Origin: CAYSDH01 sp964429805
Lineage (GTDB): Bacteria > Bacteroidota > Bacteroidia > Flavobacteriales_D > JABDKJ01
NCBI GenBank assembly: GCA_964429805.1
Contig: CAYSDH010000041.1
Location: forward strand, 1-27,858
Direction: 5' to 3'
DNA length: 27,858 nt
In this document: piece after piece, positions 1 through 8,262 of the stretch
How positions within the stretch are numbered: position 1 is the first letter of the stretch
How the letters are laid out: each line of letters starts with the position of its first letter
Notes under the pieces: model-generated
Databases searched by the model: none
What the model saw: only the letters and a program-made list of their open reading frames with translations
Told to the model about the DNA's origin: nothing
Translations under genes and position numbers: made by a program

Positions 1-1028
1 TCACAGTATGCCGTCAGCACTCTAGACTTTTCATTCAGCGTCTTCATACCCACCTCATCTACAAGGTCTAGTGCCGCACGATGACAAGCCATGGTAAAGA
101 CAGGCGCATTACTCAGTTGCCAGCTTTCTGCTGTGGGCATCGGGTCAAACTCAGGTTCCATTTGAAAACGAGTCTCTTTGTCATGACCCCACCATCCTGC
201 AAGTCTAAAGAGCTCTTTGTTTCGCGCATGACGCTCATGCACATAGATGCCACCTACTCCACCTGGCCCAGAGTTTAGATACTTGTATGAACACCAGGCC
301 GCAAAATCCACGTCCCAGTCATGAAGAGCCAACTCAAGATTTCCAGCACCGTGCGCCAAGTCAAAACCTACATGGGCACCAACTGCATGGCCGGCACTCG
401 TAATTGACTTCATGTCAAAGACTTGACCAGAATAATAATTGACTCCGCCAATCATAACCATGGCCAATGTATCACCTAACTCGTCAATTTTTGACAAAAT
501 ATCTTCTAGTCTGATGTGATGTTCTCCTTCACGCGGGCCGACTTCAACAATCACATCTTCTGGCTCTAGTCCATGAAGTTTAGCTTGAGATTGCAGTGCG
601 TACGCATCACTTGGAAATGCCTTTTTCTCACAGAGTATTTTGCTCCTTTTTTCATCAGGACGGTAAAACGAACACATCAAAAAATGGAGGTTTGCTGTGA
701 GACTACCCATGGCAACCACTTCTTCTTTACGGGCACCAACCACTTTGGCCAAAGACTGAGCAAAAAACTCATGATAAGCGAACCAAGGCCTGCGGGATTC
801 GAAGTGTGCCTCTACCCCAAACTCGGCCCAATCTTCTAATTCTTCTAGCAGATATTTCTTGATACCCTTAGGTTGAAGACCCAACGAATTTCCAGTAAAG
901 TAGATGGCGTCTTGGCCATCATGCTGAGGGAAGTGAAACTGATCGCGATAACTGGCCAGGGTATCGGCTGAGTCCATAATTCGCACATAGTCTTCAGTAT
1001 ACTTCATTTCATCTATCAAGGTGTCCAT
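1..1028 (-). CDS. kynU: Kynureninase, 3' end cut by window edge
   Basis: PLP enzyme that cleaves L-kynurenine (or 3-hydroxykynurenine) to anthranilate (or 3-hydroxyanthranilate) and alanine, in tryptophan breakdown and, in many Bacteroidota, de novo NAD synthesis. I translated 342 residues from the ATG at 1028 to the window edge without a stop; bacterial kynureninases run to about 420, so roughly 80 C-terminal residues are missing. The PLP lysine is K249 in CSYKYLNSGPGG, and the upstream GFDLAHGAGN segment (221-230) carries the conserved aspartate/histidine of the cofactor pocket. TGNSLGLQP near residue 45 is also typical. It lies 54 bases downstream of tadA on the same strand and shows no promoter motif of its own, so it is probably co-transcribed with it. 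Identification is secure; only the C-terminus is unseen. Confidence 0.93.
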   Translation of the reverse strand, partial: MDTLIDEMKYTEDYVRIMDSADTLASYRDQFHFPQHDGQDAIYFTGNSLGLQPKGIKKYLLEELEDWAEFGVEAHFESRRPWFAYHEFFAQSLAKVVGARKEEVVAMGSLTANLHFLMCSFYRPDEKRSKILCEKKAFPSDAYALQSQAKLHGLEPEDVIVEVGPREGEHHIRLEDILSKIDELGDTLAMVMIGGVNYYSGQVFDMKSITSAGHAVGAHVGFDLAHGAGNLELALHDWDVDFAAWCSYKYLNSGPGGVGGIYVHERHARNKELFRLAGWWGHDKETRFQMEPEFDPMPTAESWQLSNAPVFTMACHRAALDLVDEVGMKTLNEKSRVLTAYC

Positions 1029-1082
1029 GGGTTGAAATTAGCTTTTTAATCATGCTTTGCGCTCGGTTAAAATTCCCGATTC

Positions 1083-1535
1083 TCATTTCTTTTTTCTCTT
1101 CGACTCGAAAAACTTCAAGATGATCTCAGCACATTCTGATGCCATCACCCCAGTCTTTACCTCAGTGCGCGGATGCAATATGTTTTCTTCTAACCTACGG
1201 TACCCGCGCTTCGGGTCAAGCGCACCAATCACTACACGCCCTAGCTGAGACCAAAACCCAGCCCCAGCGCACATGACACATGGCTCAAGCGTCACGTACA
1301 AGGTGCACTTAGACAAGTACTTCGAACCAAGATTTTCGGCCGCACTCGTGATGGCAAGAATCTCTGCATGTGCAGTAACATCGTTGAGAGTCTGAGTCAG
1401 ATTATGTGCCTTGGCAATCACCTGACCATCACAGGTGATAATGGCGCCCACTGGCACCTCATCAGCCTCTACAGCTAGCTCAGCCTGTCTGAGGGCCTGC
1501 TTCATGAAGTGTTCATCTGACAGAAGGTCAATCAT
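1083..1535 (-). CDS. tadA: tRNA-specific adenosine deaminase (nucleoside deaminase)
   Basis: Zinc-dependent deaminase converting adenosine 34 to inosine in the anticodon wobble position of tRNA-Arg(ACG). The 150-residue length fits TadA. The zinc-hydrolase signature is complete: H56-A-E58 (histidine ligand and proton-shuttle glutamate) and P85-C86-V-M-C89 (cysteine ligands). The tail is strongly basic (ESKRKKK), as often seen in TadA. The start at 1535 sits four bases after a TATCTTCG box paired with a TTG at 18-base spacing, so the transcript should be almost leaderless; a second in-frame ATG exists at residue 11. It is divergent from the GNAT gene and followed by kynU. A related cytidine or guanine deaminase is possible, but the motif spacing favours TadA. 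Confidence 0.9.
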   Translation of the reverse strand: MIDLLSDEHFMKQALRQAELAVEADEVPVGAIITCDGQVIAKAHNLTQTLNDVTAHAEILAITSAAENLGSKYLSKCTLYVTLEPCVMCAGAGFWSQLGRVVIGALDPKRGYRRLEENILHPRTEVKTGVMASECAEIILKFFESKRKKK

Positions 1536-1539
1536 CTGG

Positions 1540-1568
1540 CGAAGATACGTCCTGTCATCTTATGCCAA
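1540..1568 (-). promoter_or_regulatory. Bacteroidota-type promoter for tadA-kynU
   Basis: Read on the minus strand, TTG (1568-1566) is followed after 18 bases by TATCTTCG (1547-1540). This fits the Bacteroidota primary sigma consensus (TTG near -33, TAnnTTTG near -7, with TTCG as a variant). The ATG of tadA lies only four bases beyond, implying a leaderless or nearly leaderless mRNA. Confidence 0.5.
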
Positions 1569-1571
1569 TTG

Positions 1572-1579
1572 ATACTTTT
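1572..1579 (+). promoter_or_regulatory. -7 box TACTTTTG before GNAT gene
   Basis: TACTTTTG matches TAnnTTTG exactly. No good TTG is present at the expected upstream distance. The box ends six bases before the ATG at 1586 and lies inside the codons that would be used if translation began at 1562, so it argues for the 1586 start. Confidence 0.35.
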
Positions 1580-1585
1580 GGAGCA

Positions 1586-2026
1586 ATGAGTCTGCAGATC
1601 ACACTTCTAACGAAAAAAGATATACCTGTTATAATTCCGCTTGTCCAGCAGCTCAACCCAGAAAAATCAGTGGCCCTACTACACGCGCGCTTGACGGAAA
1701 TGTTTGATTATCAGAGCTACCGATGTTTTGGCGCACACATGGAGTCAGGTCAACTCGTAGCGGTGAGCAGCGCATGGATCAGCACCAAACTATACAGCGG
1801 AAAACAAGTAGAGGTAGACAATGTCGTGGTTGATGTCAGTGCGCGCGGCAAGGGCATTGGAGATGCACTCATGCATCACATAGAAGAGTGGGCTATCGGT
1901 CAAGACTGTGAGAGTGTAGAGCTCAATGCCTATATCAAAAACACACGTGCCCATGATTTTTACGAGCGCAGAGGCTTCAAAAAAGTGGGATTTCATATGA
2001 TCAAAGAGCCCTCATCTAGAGGTTGA
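1586..2026 (+). CDS. GNAT family N-acetyltransferase
   Basis: Small Gcn5-related acetyltransferase that would move an acetyl group from acetyl-CoA to an unknown amine. The acetyl-CoA pyrophosphate-binding loop is present as S-A-R-G-K-G-I-G (R87 to G92 from this start), preceded by the beta-strand EVDNVVVD and followed by the helix DALMHHIEEWA; the C-terminal NTRAHDFYERRGF segment is also typical of the fold. I start at 1586 (146 residues) because a TACTTTTG promoter box overlaps the longer reading from 1562 (154 residues, eight more N-terminal residues). It is divergent from tadA and 72 bases upstream of aspS. The substrate cannot be inferred; no partner gene points to one. Confidence 0.82.
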   Translation: MSLQITLLTKKDIPVIIPLVQQLNPEKSVALLHARLTEMFDYQSYRCFGAHMESGQLVAVSSAWISTKLYSGKQVEVDNVVVDVSARGKGIGDALMHHIEEWAIGQDCESVELNAYIKNTRAHDFYERRGFKKVGFHMIKEPSSRG

Positions 2027-2069
2027 TTAATTGAGTAAATCTGTTCTAATCCACAGACGGCCTTTTCAT

Positions 2070-2077
2070 TACCTTCG
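2070..2077 (+). promoter_or_regulatory. -7 box TACCTTCG before aspS
   Basis: TACCTTCG matches the TAnnTTCG variant of the Bacteroidota -7 element and ends 21 bases before the aspS ATG. A weak -33 candidate (TGTTC near 2042-2046) is not a good TTG match. Confidence 0.4.
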
Positions 2078-2098
2078 CCAGCTGTAAAACAAAAGCTC

Positions 2099-3850
2099 AT
2101 GTACCGTTCACATACCTGTGGAGAATTGCGCGCAGCGCACGTAGGAATAGATGTCACACTTGCTGGTTGGGTCCAGCGCTCGCGTGACCTTGGAGGAATG
2201 ACCTTTATCGACCTGCGGGATCGGTATGGACTTACTCAGTTGGTCTTTAACATGGATGACCAAGCAGAGCTCTGCGAGAGAGCCCGTAAACTCGGAAGAG
2301 AATTTGTCATTCAGGTCAAAGGAAAAGTGGCTGAGCGATCTAGCAAAAATGCCAAGATGTCTACCGGAGACATTGAGATTAACGTAGAGCAATTGACCAT
2401 TCTGAATGCGAGTAAGACGCCTCCGTTTACGATAGAAGACGACACTGACGGAGGAGACGAGCTTAGAATGCAGTACCGCTATCTCGACCTGAGAAGAGGT
2501 CCGCTCAGAGAAAACCTAGCACTGAGAAACAGGCTGTCTATTGAGACTAGAAAGTACATGGATTCGCTCGATTTCTTTGAAGTAGAGACTCCTTACCTGA
2601 TCAAGTCTACGCCAGAAGGAGCGCGTGACTTTGTGGTACCAAGCCGAATGAATGAAGGTCAGTTTTACGCCCTTCCTCAATCTCCGCAGACCTTTAAGCA
2701 GCTGCTCATGGTGTCTGGCTATGACAGGTACTACCAGATAGTAAAGTGTTTTAGAGATGAAGACTTACGCGCTGACCGTCAGCCGGAGTTTACTCAGATA
2801 GACTGCGAAATGTGCTTCGTTGAGCAAGAAGATATCTTGGTCACTTTTGAAGGCTTAGTGCGCCATTTGTTTAAGGTAATCAAAGATGTAGAGCTGCCTC
2901 CATTCCCACGCATGACCTTTGCCGATGCCATGCGCGACTATGGTTCAGACAAACCTGACCTGCGCTTTGACATGAAGTTTAATTACCTCGATGAGGTGGC
3001 CAAAGGCCAAGGATTCAAGATTTTTGACGAGGCCGGAGCAGTCATTGGAATTGTAGCCAAAGGTGGCGCAGAGATGACTCGAAAAGAACTTGATGCGTTG
3101 ACAGACTATGTTAAAAGACCGCAAGTTGGTGCCATGGGAATGGTGTACTGCAAGTGCAACCAAGACGGCACTTTCAAAAGTTCAGTAGACAAGTTTTACG
3201 ACCAAGAGCAACTCAAGCGTTGGGCAGATCACTGCGGTGCTGAGCCGGGCGACCTTATTCTGGTCTTGTCTGGAGAGCTTAACAAGTGTCGCAATCAAAT
3301 GAACGAGCTTCGACTGCATGTCGGATCAAAACTCGGACTGAAAGAAGAAGGAGTGTACAAGCCGCTTTGGGTTATTGACTTCCCGCTACTCGAATGGGAC
3401 GAGGACACAGAGCGATTCCACGCCATGCACCATCCGTTCACCTCCCCAAAACCAGAGGACATGGACAAGATGGCCACGGCACCAGGAGAAGTGCGTGCCA
3501 ATGCCTATGACATGTGTATGAATGGTGTAGAACTTGGTGGAGGATCTATCCGAATTTTTGACAGACAGTTGCAAAGCGACATGTTTGACTTACTCGGATT
3601 TACAAAAGAAGAAGCACAAGCTCAGTTCGGATTTTTGATGCAAGCCTTTGAGTATGGAGCGCCACCGCACGGTGGTGTTGCATTTGGATTTGATAGACTG
3701 TGTGCCATGTTTGGTGGAGCAGACTCAATCAGAGACTACATTGCCTTTCCAAAAAACAACTCTGGTCGCGATGTCATGCTTGATGCGCCAGCCGCGCTTG
3801 ATGCTGATCAGTTAAAAGAGCTGCACATTGGACTAGACCTGCCTTCTTAA
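2099..3850 (+). CDS. aspS: Aspartyl-tRNA synthetase
   Basis: Class II aminoacyl-tRNA synthetase that charges tRNA-Asp in the cytoplasm. At 583 residues it has the full bacterial architecture. The N-terminal OB anticodon-binding domain runs to about residue 105 (GWVQRSRDLGG, FIDLRDRYG). The catalytic core follows, with motif 2 at 218-231 (FRDEDLRADRQPEF) and motif 3 at 526-534 (GVAFGFDRL). The bacterial GAD insertion domain lies between about 290 and 400. The ATG at 2099 begins the usual MYRSHTCGEL start. Its stop codon TAA (3848-3850) overlaps the stop codon of the convergent outer-membrane protein gene by two bases. No terminator hairpin is visible at the junction. Confidence 0.97.
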   Translation: MYRSHTCGELRAAHVGIDVTLAGWVQRSRDLGGMTFIDLRDRYGLTQLVFNMDDQAELCERARKLGREFVIQVKGKVAERSSKNAKMSTGDIEINVEQLTILNASKTPPFTIEDDTDGGDELRMQYRYLDLRRGPLRENLALRNRLSIETRKYMDSLDFFEVETPYLIKSTPEGARDFVVPSRMNEGQFYALPQSPQTFKQLLMVSGYDRYYQIVKCFRDEDLRADRQPEFTQIDCEMCFVEQEDILVTFEGLVRHLFKVIKDVELPPFPRMTFADAMRDYGSDKPDLRFDMKFNYLDEVAKGQGFKIFDEAGAVIGIVAKGGAEMTRKELDALTDYVKRPQVGAMGMVYCKCNQDGTFKSSVDKFYDQEQLKRWADHCGAEPGDLILVLSGELNKCRNQMNELRLHVGSKLGLKEEGVYKPLWVIDFPLLEWDEDTERFHAMHHPFTSPKPEDMDKMATAPGEVRANAYDMCMNGVELGGGSIRIFDRQLQSDMFDLLGFTKEEAQAQFGFLMQAFEYGAPPHGGVAFGFDRLCAMFGGADSIRDYIAFPKNNSGRDVMLDAPAALDADQLKELHIGLDLPS

Positions 3851-6800
3851 AAGAAAGCCCTTACTTGAACACCACCTGTGTGAATGGTCTGAACGTCTTC
3901 AGACAGACGCCCGTTATAGGTGAAGTTGAGTTCCAGATTTTCTGAGAGGTTACGCTGTAGTCGTGCTCCCCACGTATAATTCTGTCCAGGTTTAAGACCG
4001 TTGAGCATCTCAAACGCCAAAGACGTGTTGTCCGCCCCATCATAGGTGATGTCATACAGGTCTATGTCAATCTGTATGTTTCCCTTTTGCACAAAACTGT
4101 ATCTAAACTCCGCCCCCACTCGTGTGATCTCGGCTGTCTCTGCTTCGCTTAGAATATTGTCTTTCTCGGTGCGTTCACCACGCACCGTAACGCGGTATTT
4201 TCGGTTAGGCTGGTAGGCCAAAGTTGGCTCCAAGCCTACTAATGAGATGGTGTAGTCGCGGTTAGTACTAAAATCGCTTCTGTTTAATTTAGTGGACCAC
4301 CGATTCTTCACTTTAAGCGTCCACACCTTTTTTACAGTGAGTCTGAAGTTGACTGACTGTTCGTTTAGATTTCGGGTGTCAAAACCATTGGTGAGCAACT
4401 GCTTATTACCACTTTCTTGTATGGTATGGTCGATGCTCCACACGGGATGGGTCTTGTTAAAGTAGACCGTGTTTCTGATAGAGGTGTTGCTACTCAGCAA
4501 TGTGCTGTCTTGCAGGTTTGTTTCAAAGGGGTCAAATATTGAAATGTTCTCATCTTTAATGGTCTTGCGGTCAGACCTCCACACGGCTTGGTCAGAGAAT
4601 TTTCCTATAAATCCTTTGAGGCCTTTTTCGTTTCTCCACCATCGGGCAGGCTCTAGACCAAGGGTTTGACCAAATTGATTGGAAAATGTCTTTTCAAACT
4701 CGTCTGTTGGGGTAAACGTTCTGATAAAGTTGGCCTCATAGGTAAACTGGGCAATCTCAAATTCGTCAAGATCACGCACACCGTCTTCATTATAATCTAT
4801 CCACACATAGGTACCTTGACCGGGCGCGACTTCCAGAAAAACAAATTGTCTTTTACGCTCTAATCCTGAGCCCACATCATAGAAGCTGCCTATGGTTAAT
4901 CCGTTTTTAAAGAAGCGGCCGTTATACTCTATTCTGCCTAGAAAATTGTCTTCTGGAGTCTGAGTGATGAGACTAGACCTGATAATCTCTAATGTCCTGT
5001 ATGTGGCCGTAATATCTATGCGTTGGTTTTTGATTTTCCTTGTGCCAAGTTTTACTCCCCACTCTTGCGCCCTAGCCGCGGCTTGCAGGTCATTGTTTTC
5101 TGGTCTAAAATCTTCTCTGTTTCTAAATGAGACCTCATACTTGACTGCTCCACTGTCGCCAGAAGAAACAAAGGCTTCCCAGTCAAAAAACTCATAACTC
5201 AGGGCGCTCAAGGTGTCTGGTGACTGAAAACGATTTCGCTCATGTTCGTCTTTAAAACCGACTACAAGTGGGCCAAATTTTCTACTTACTAATCCTCTGT
5301 GTCTGATGAAATCTGTGGACTCATCAGAGGCCGTACTAAGTTGGCTCCCGACTAACTTAAAGGTCCACTTCTCGTCTTTGTATGACGCATCGACCCCGTT
5401 TCTATATCCTCTGTACTGATTACCAATGTCTAGCATTTCAGCCCTAAAGGTCACGTACGTACGGCCATCCTTTCTGACACCTATGCTGGCACCGGTTAAT
5501 TGCTGCAGACCAAGCTGGGCAGTACTTAGCAAGTTCCAGTTTCGCTCATACTCAACTGGCCGATATCGCTCTACAAATTGAAAATGCTCGGCTGTTTGCT
5601 CGTAATCTACTTTGGCGGCTAACTCTAGACCAGCCTTACCTCCACTTGTATCTCGGAGTGTAAAGTTGCGTCCGAGTCCTATGTTAAAGGCATGTCCAAA
5701 ATCATCGTCCGCATCTTGAGTGCTGAATGTGTTTGAATCAAATTCGGAAATGGCCCCTTCAACAGAAAGTAGCGTCTTGTCATCTGGTCTATACTTCACC
5801 CCAGAAGACATCATTCTTCGAGACTTTGGCGTGACTAATAGTAAGACTGGCGCATAGTCACCATTGAGCACTAATTGTCCACCTATGGTGTCTGGCGCGG
5901 CCCATCTGAACACTCTTCCGTTTGACAAAAAATCATCTTGTACATAGAACCCGTTTCCTTGACCCACCTGAGTGAAAGACAGTTCATAAAAAGCCTCATC
6001 TGGATTACTCGACTGCACATACACACTGTCATATCCGAGTGAGTCAGTCAGCGCATAGAGCACCGCATCTTCACTAAAACCGACACTATCTATGCGCGGA
6101 GTTAATGCCGCAGCAAGGTTGTCTCCTACATTGCTTAAAAAGAGTCTGTCTTCAGGAGTAAGCTCTTGCTGCAGAGACTGTTTTTTGCTGTCTTGCTCAC
6201 TAAACACATCAACAAAGGCCACTACTTTCTGATTACTGTAATCTACTCCGGCAGTCAACAGTGAGCGGGCGTAGTTTCTTTCTGAATACTGAAATTCAGC
6301 TACTATTCGTCTGTCTTTTGTGATTAAGCGTTTGGCCGTAAAGGTCAAGTCAGCACTGTTATAATCGATCACATAGTCAAACTCCTTTCCTCGCTTCAGC
6401 AATTGGCCATCTATGTAGATACGCTCTGTTCCAGATAGTATGATGATAAACTGCTCATTATCTGCTCCGGCCAATCTGTAAGGCCCTTGGTTACCCTCTA
6501 TGCCCTGAATCACGTTTCTCGAAAACTTGCCTCGACTCACTGCGGCCGACCCGTGTATGCGCATCAGCTCTTCGCGTGTAGAGTCCGTGCTGGCTTGCTT
6601 TATGTTTTCATGCAGAAAGGATGCCCCTCTCGCCTTCTTCTGATAGGTCAGAAAGTACTTGTCCGTATTTCTGAGCTGAAAATCTCCTGCTGTGAGTGCA
6701 TTTTTTGAGTCATAAATCTTGATGTATACTTGGTCAAACTCTTGCAACTGCTGCGTGTTTCCATCGGTTTGTATAGGTACGTTGTCATCAGAAATGTTGG

Positions 6801-7344
6801 CAATGAGCGAAATGTTTTCTGTCAACTTACCAGTGAGTTGTAGGTTCAAGTCTGAGTTGACGCTCAAGTCTTGAGCACTTCCCACAAGTATGCCTCTAGA
6901 GATACTCCCTCGCTTATCGAGCCGGCCAAAATCAAACAAGGACTCATCACGACCGCCTGGTTTATATGCAAACGGAGACTCTTCTTCAAAATCGCTCCTT
7001 ATATAAGCGCTGTCCTTCAGCACGAAATACTCTGTGCCCTTAAACGGGAACACCCTATACTGCACACGCACACTTTTTCCGATGAGGCTGCTGTCTGACA
7101 ACAGTATTTTATTTTGGCCGTTTAGCTCATGTAGAAACGTATAATTGCTTGGCTGGCCATCATGTGTGAGCGTGATACTTGTAGACAACACTACATGTTC
7201 ATGCAGCAATAAAGTGTCAGACAACACCTGATATGAGGAGTCGACAAAAGAGCTATTCTCCTGTGCCTGGACAGAAGAAGTCATAAGCAGAAGGAATAGG
7301 AAGCTAAAGAGGGATATGTCAGCCTGCCCAAGTCTAATCATCAA
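3847..7344 (-). CDS. Large predicted outer-membrane beta-barrel protein, unknown function
   Basis: The protein has 1165 residues with an N-terminal signal peptide: a hydrophobic run at about 10-22 and a likely cleavage after VQA at 25-27. Most of it consists of short alternating strands rich in aromatic and polar residues, and it ends in VQVRAFF. A C-terminal aromatic residue is typical of barrels inserted by the BAM complex. Residues 168-223 (LQLTGKLTENISLIANISDD, then DQVYIKIYDSKNALTAGDFQL) recall the repeated strands of SprA-like Bacteroidota envelope proteins. The IDGQLLKRGKEFDYVIDY segment (311-328) looks like a small beta domain. Residues 850-861 form an EF-hand loop. I see no TonB box or plug domain, so a TonB receptor is unlikely. 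It is divergent from exonuclease III and tail-to-tail with aspS. The function is unknown; the barrel prediction is inference. Confidence 0.78.
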   Translation of the reverse strand: MMIRLGQADISLFSFLFLLLMTSSVQAQENSSFVDSSYQVLSDTLLLHEHVVLSTSITLTHDGQPSNYTFLHELNGQNKILLSDSSLIGKSVRVQYRVFPFKGTEYFVLKDSAYIRSDFEEESPFAYKPGGRDESLFDFGRLDKRGSISRGILVGSAQDLSVNSDLNLQLTGKLTENISLIANISDDNVPIQTDGNTQQLQEFDQVYIKIYDSKNALTAGDFQLRNTDKYFLTYQKKARGASFLHENIKQASTDSTREELMRIHGSAAVSRGKFSRNVIQGIEGNQGPYRLAGADNEQFIIILSGTERIYIDGQLLKRGKEFDYVIDYNSADLTFTAKRLITKDRRIVAEFQYSERNYARSLLTAGVDYSNQKVVAFVDVFSEQDSKKQSLQQELTPEDRLFLSNVGDNLAAALTPRIDSVGFSEDAVLYALTDSLGYDSVYVQSSNPDEAFYELSFTQVGQGNGFYVQDDFLSNGRVFRWAAPDTIGGQLVLNGDYAPVLLLVTPKSRRMMSSGVKYRPDDKTLLSVEGAISEFDSNTFSTQDADDDFGHAFNIGLGRNFTLRDTSGGKAGLELAAKVDYEQTAEHFQFVERYRPVEYERNWNLLSTAQLGLQQLTGASIGVRKDGRTYVTFRAEMLDIGNQYRGYRNGVDASYKDEKWTFKLVGSQLSTASDESTDFIRHRGLVSRKFGPLVVGFKDEHERNRFQSPDTLSALSYEFFDWEAFVSSGDSGAVKYEVSFRNREDFRPENNDLQAAARAQEWGVKLGTRKIKNQRIDITATYRTLEIIRSSLITQTPEDNFLGRIEYNGRFFKNGLTIGSFYDVGSGLERKRQFVFLEVAPGQGTYVWIDYNEDGVRDLDEFEIAQFTYEANFIRTFTPTDEFEKTFSNQFGQTLGLEPARWWRNEKGLKGFIGKFSDQAVWRSDRKTIKDENISIFDPFETNLQDSTLLSSNTSIRNTVYFNKTHPVWSIDHTIQESGNKQLLTNGFDTRNLNEQSVNFRLTVKKVWTLKVKNRWSTKLNRSDFSTNRDYTISLVGLEPTLAYQPNRKYRVTVRGERTEKDNILSEAETAEITRVGAEFRYSFVQKGNIQIDIDLYDITYDGADNTSLAFEMLNGLKPGQNYTWGARLQRNLSENLELNFTYNGRLSEDVQTIHTGGVQVRAFF

Positions 7345-7370
7345 TCGAGATTACCAAATAAGGGCTTAAA

Positions 7371-7397
7371 GGTGAATTAGTTCTATTTATTTTCACC
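7371..7397. repeat. Inverted repeat GGTGAA / TTCACC in divergent spacer
   Basis: GGTGAA (7371-7376) and TTCACC (7392-7397) form a 6-base inverted repeat around a 15-base AT-rich loop. A further AAAGGTGA copy overlaps the GTG start of the exonuclease gene (7421-7428), matching AAAGGTGA at 7368-7375. It could be an operator or chance. Confidence 0.3.
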
Positions 7398-7424
7398 ACC
7401 TCATTCAAAATCGAACGCTCAAAG

Positions 7425-8189
7425 GTGACTAAAATTATATCCTATAACGTTAACGGCATACGTGCTGCGCTGAAAAAAGACTTTTTGACCTGGCTTAGCG
7501 CTGCAGACCCTGATGTGCTTTGCCTCCAAGAAATAAAGGCTGAAAAAGAGCAAGTGGACGTAGCCGCCATTGAGGCGCTCGGTTATCACACTTACTGGTA
7601 TTCTGCCCAAAAGAAGGGATACAGTGGCACTGCCATCTTCAGCAAAATGGAGCCTGACCACGTGGAGTATGGCAATGGCATAGAAAAGCATGATTTTGAA
7701 GGACGATTTATACGTGCAGATTTTGGCGACCTCAGTGTGGCCAGTGCGTACTTTCCTTCTGGCAGCGCGGGTTCAGAGCGTCAAGAGTTTAAAATGCAGT
7801 TTCTGCATGAAATAAAAGATTACCTGGCAGAATTGATTAAAACTAGACCTCGACTGGTTATTTCTGGAGACTATAATATCTGTCACAAGGCCATTGATAT
7901 ACATAACCCGGTGGCAAATAAAAACAGCTCAGGATTTCTGCCTGAAGAACGTGAATGGATGTCGAGCTTTATTGATGCAGGCTTCATTGATACGTTTAGG
8001 TACTTTAATGAAGAACCGCATCAATATAGCTGGTGGAGCTATCGAGCGGGGGCGCGTAAGAAGAACTTGGGCTGGAGACTTGACTATAATATGGCTAGTA
8101 AGGCGCTTGAACCGGACTTAAAAAGAGCGGCTATCCTTAGTGATGCCGTGCATTCTGACCACTGCCCAGTTCTCCTACAAATTGGTTAA
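7425..8189 (+). CDS. xth: Exodeoxyribonuclease III (AP endonuclease)
   Basis: Base-excision repair enzyme that nicks DNA 5' to abasic sites and has 3'-5' exonuclease and phosphatase activity. At 254 residues it is the normal length of the Xth/ExoA family. Catalytic residues are all visible: E36 (LQEIK), Y109 (SAYFPSG), D149 and N151 (SGDYN), and D245-H246 (SDHCP). The start is GTG at 7425: it gives MTKIISYNVNGIRAA, which aligns with the family N-terminus, and there is no upstream in-frame ATG in the preceding bases. It is divergent from the large outer-membrane protein across an 80-base gap that contains three GGTGA repeats. No clear TAnnTTTG box was found for it. Confidence 0.95.
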   Translation: MTKIISYNVNGIRAALKKDFLTWLSAADPDVLCLQEIKAEKEQVDVAAIEALGYHTYWYSAQKKGYSGTAIFSKMEPDHVEYGNGIEKHDFEGRFIRADFGDLSVASAYFPSGSAGSERQEFKMQFLHEIKDYLAELIKTRPRLVISGDYNICHKAIDIHNPVANKNSSGFLPEEREWMSSFIDAGFIDTFRYFNEEPHQYSWWSYRAGARKKNLGWRLDYNMASKALEPDLKRAAILSDAVHSDHCPVLLQIG

Positions 8190-8262
8190 TAACTCCGCGA
8201 AAAGTCGCTTTTCCTCTTTTCTTATTGCTCTATTATTGCTATAAATACAGTCTACGGTATTT

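Noticed and set aside
8199..8213. Hairpin GAAAAG-TCG-CTTTTC after exonuclease III
   Set aside because: Six-pair AT-rich stem with a 3-base loop and only a mixed pyrimidine stretch after it; too weak to call a terminator.
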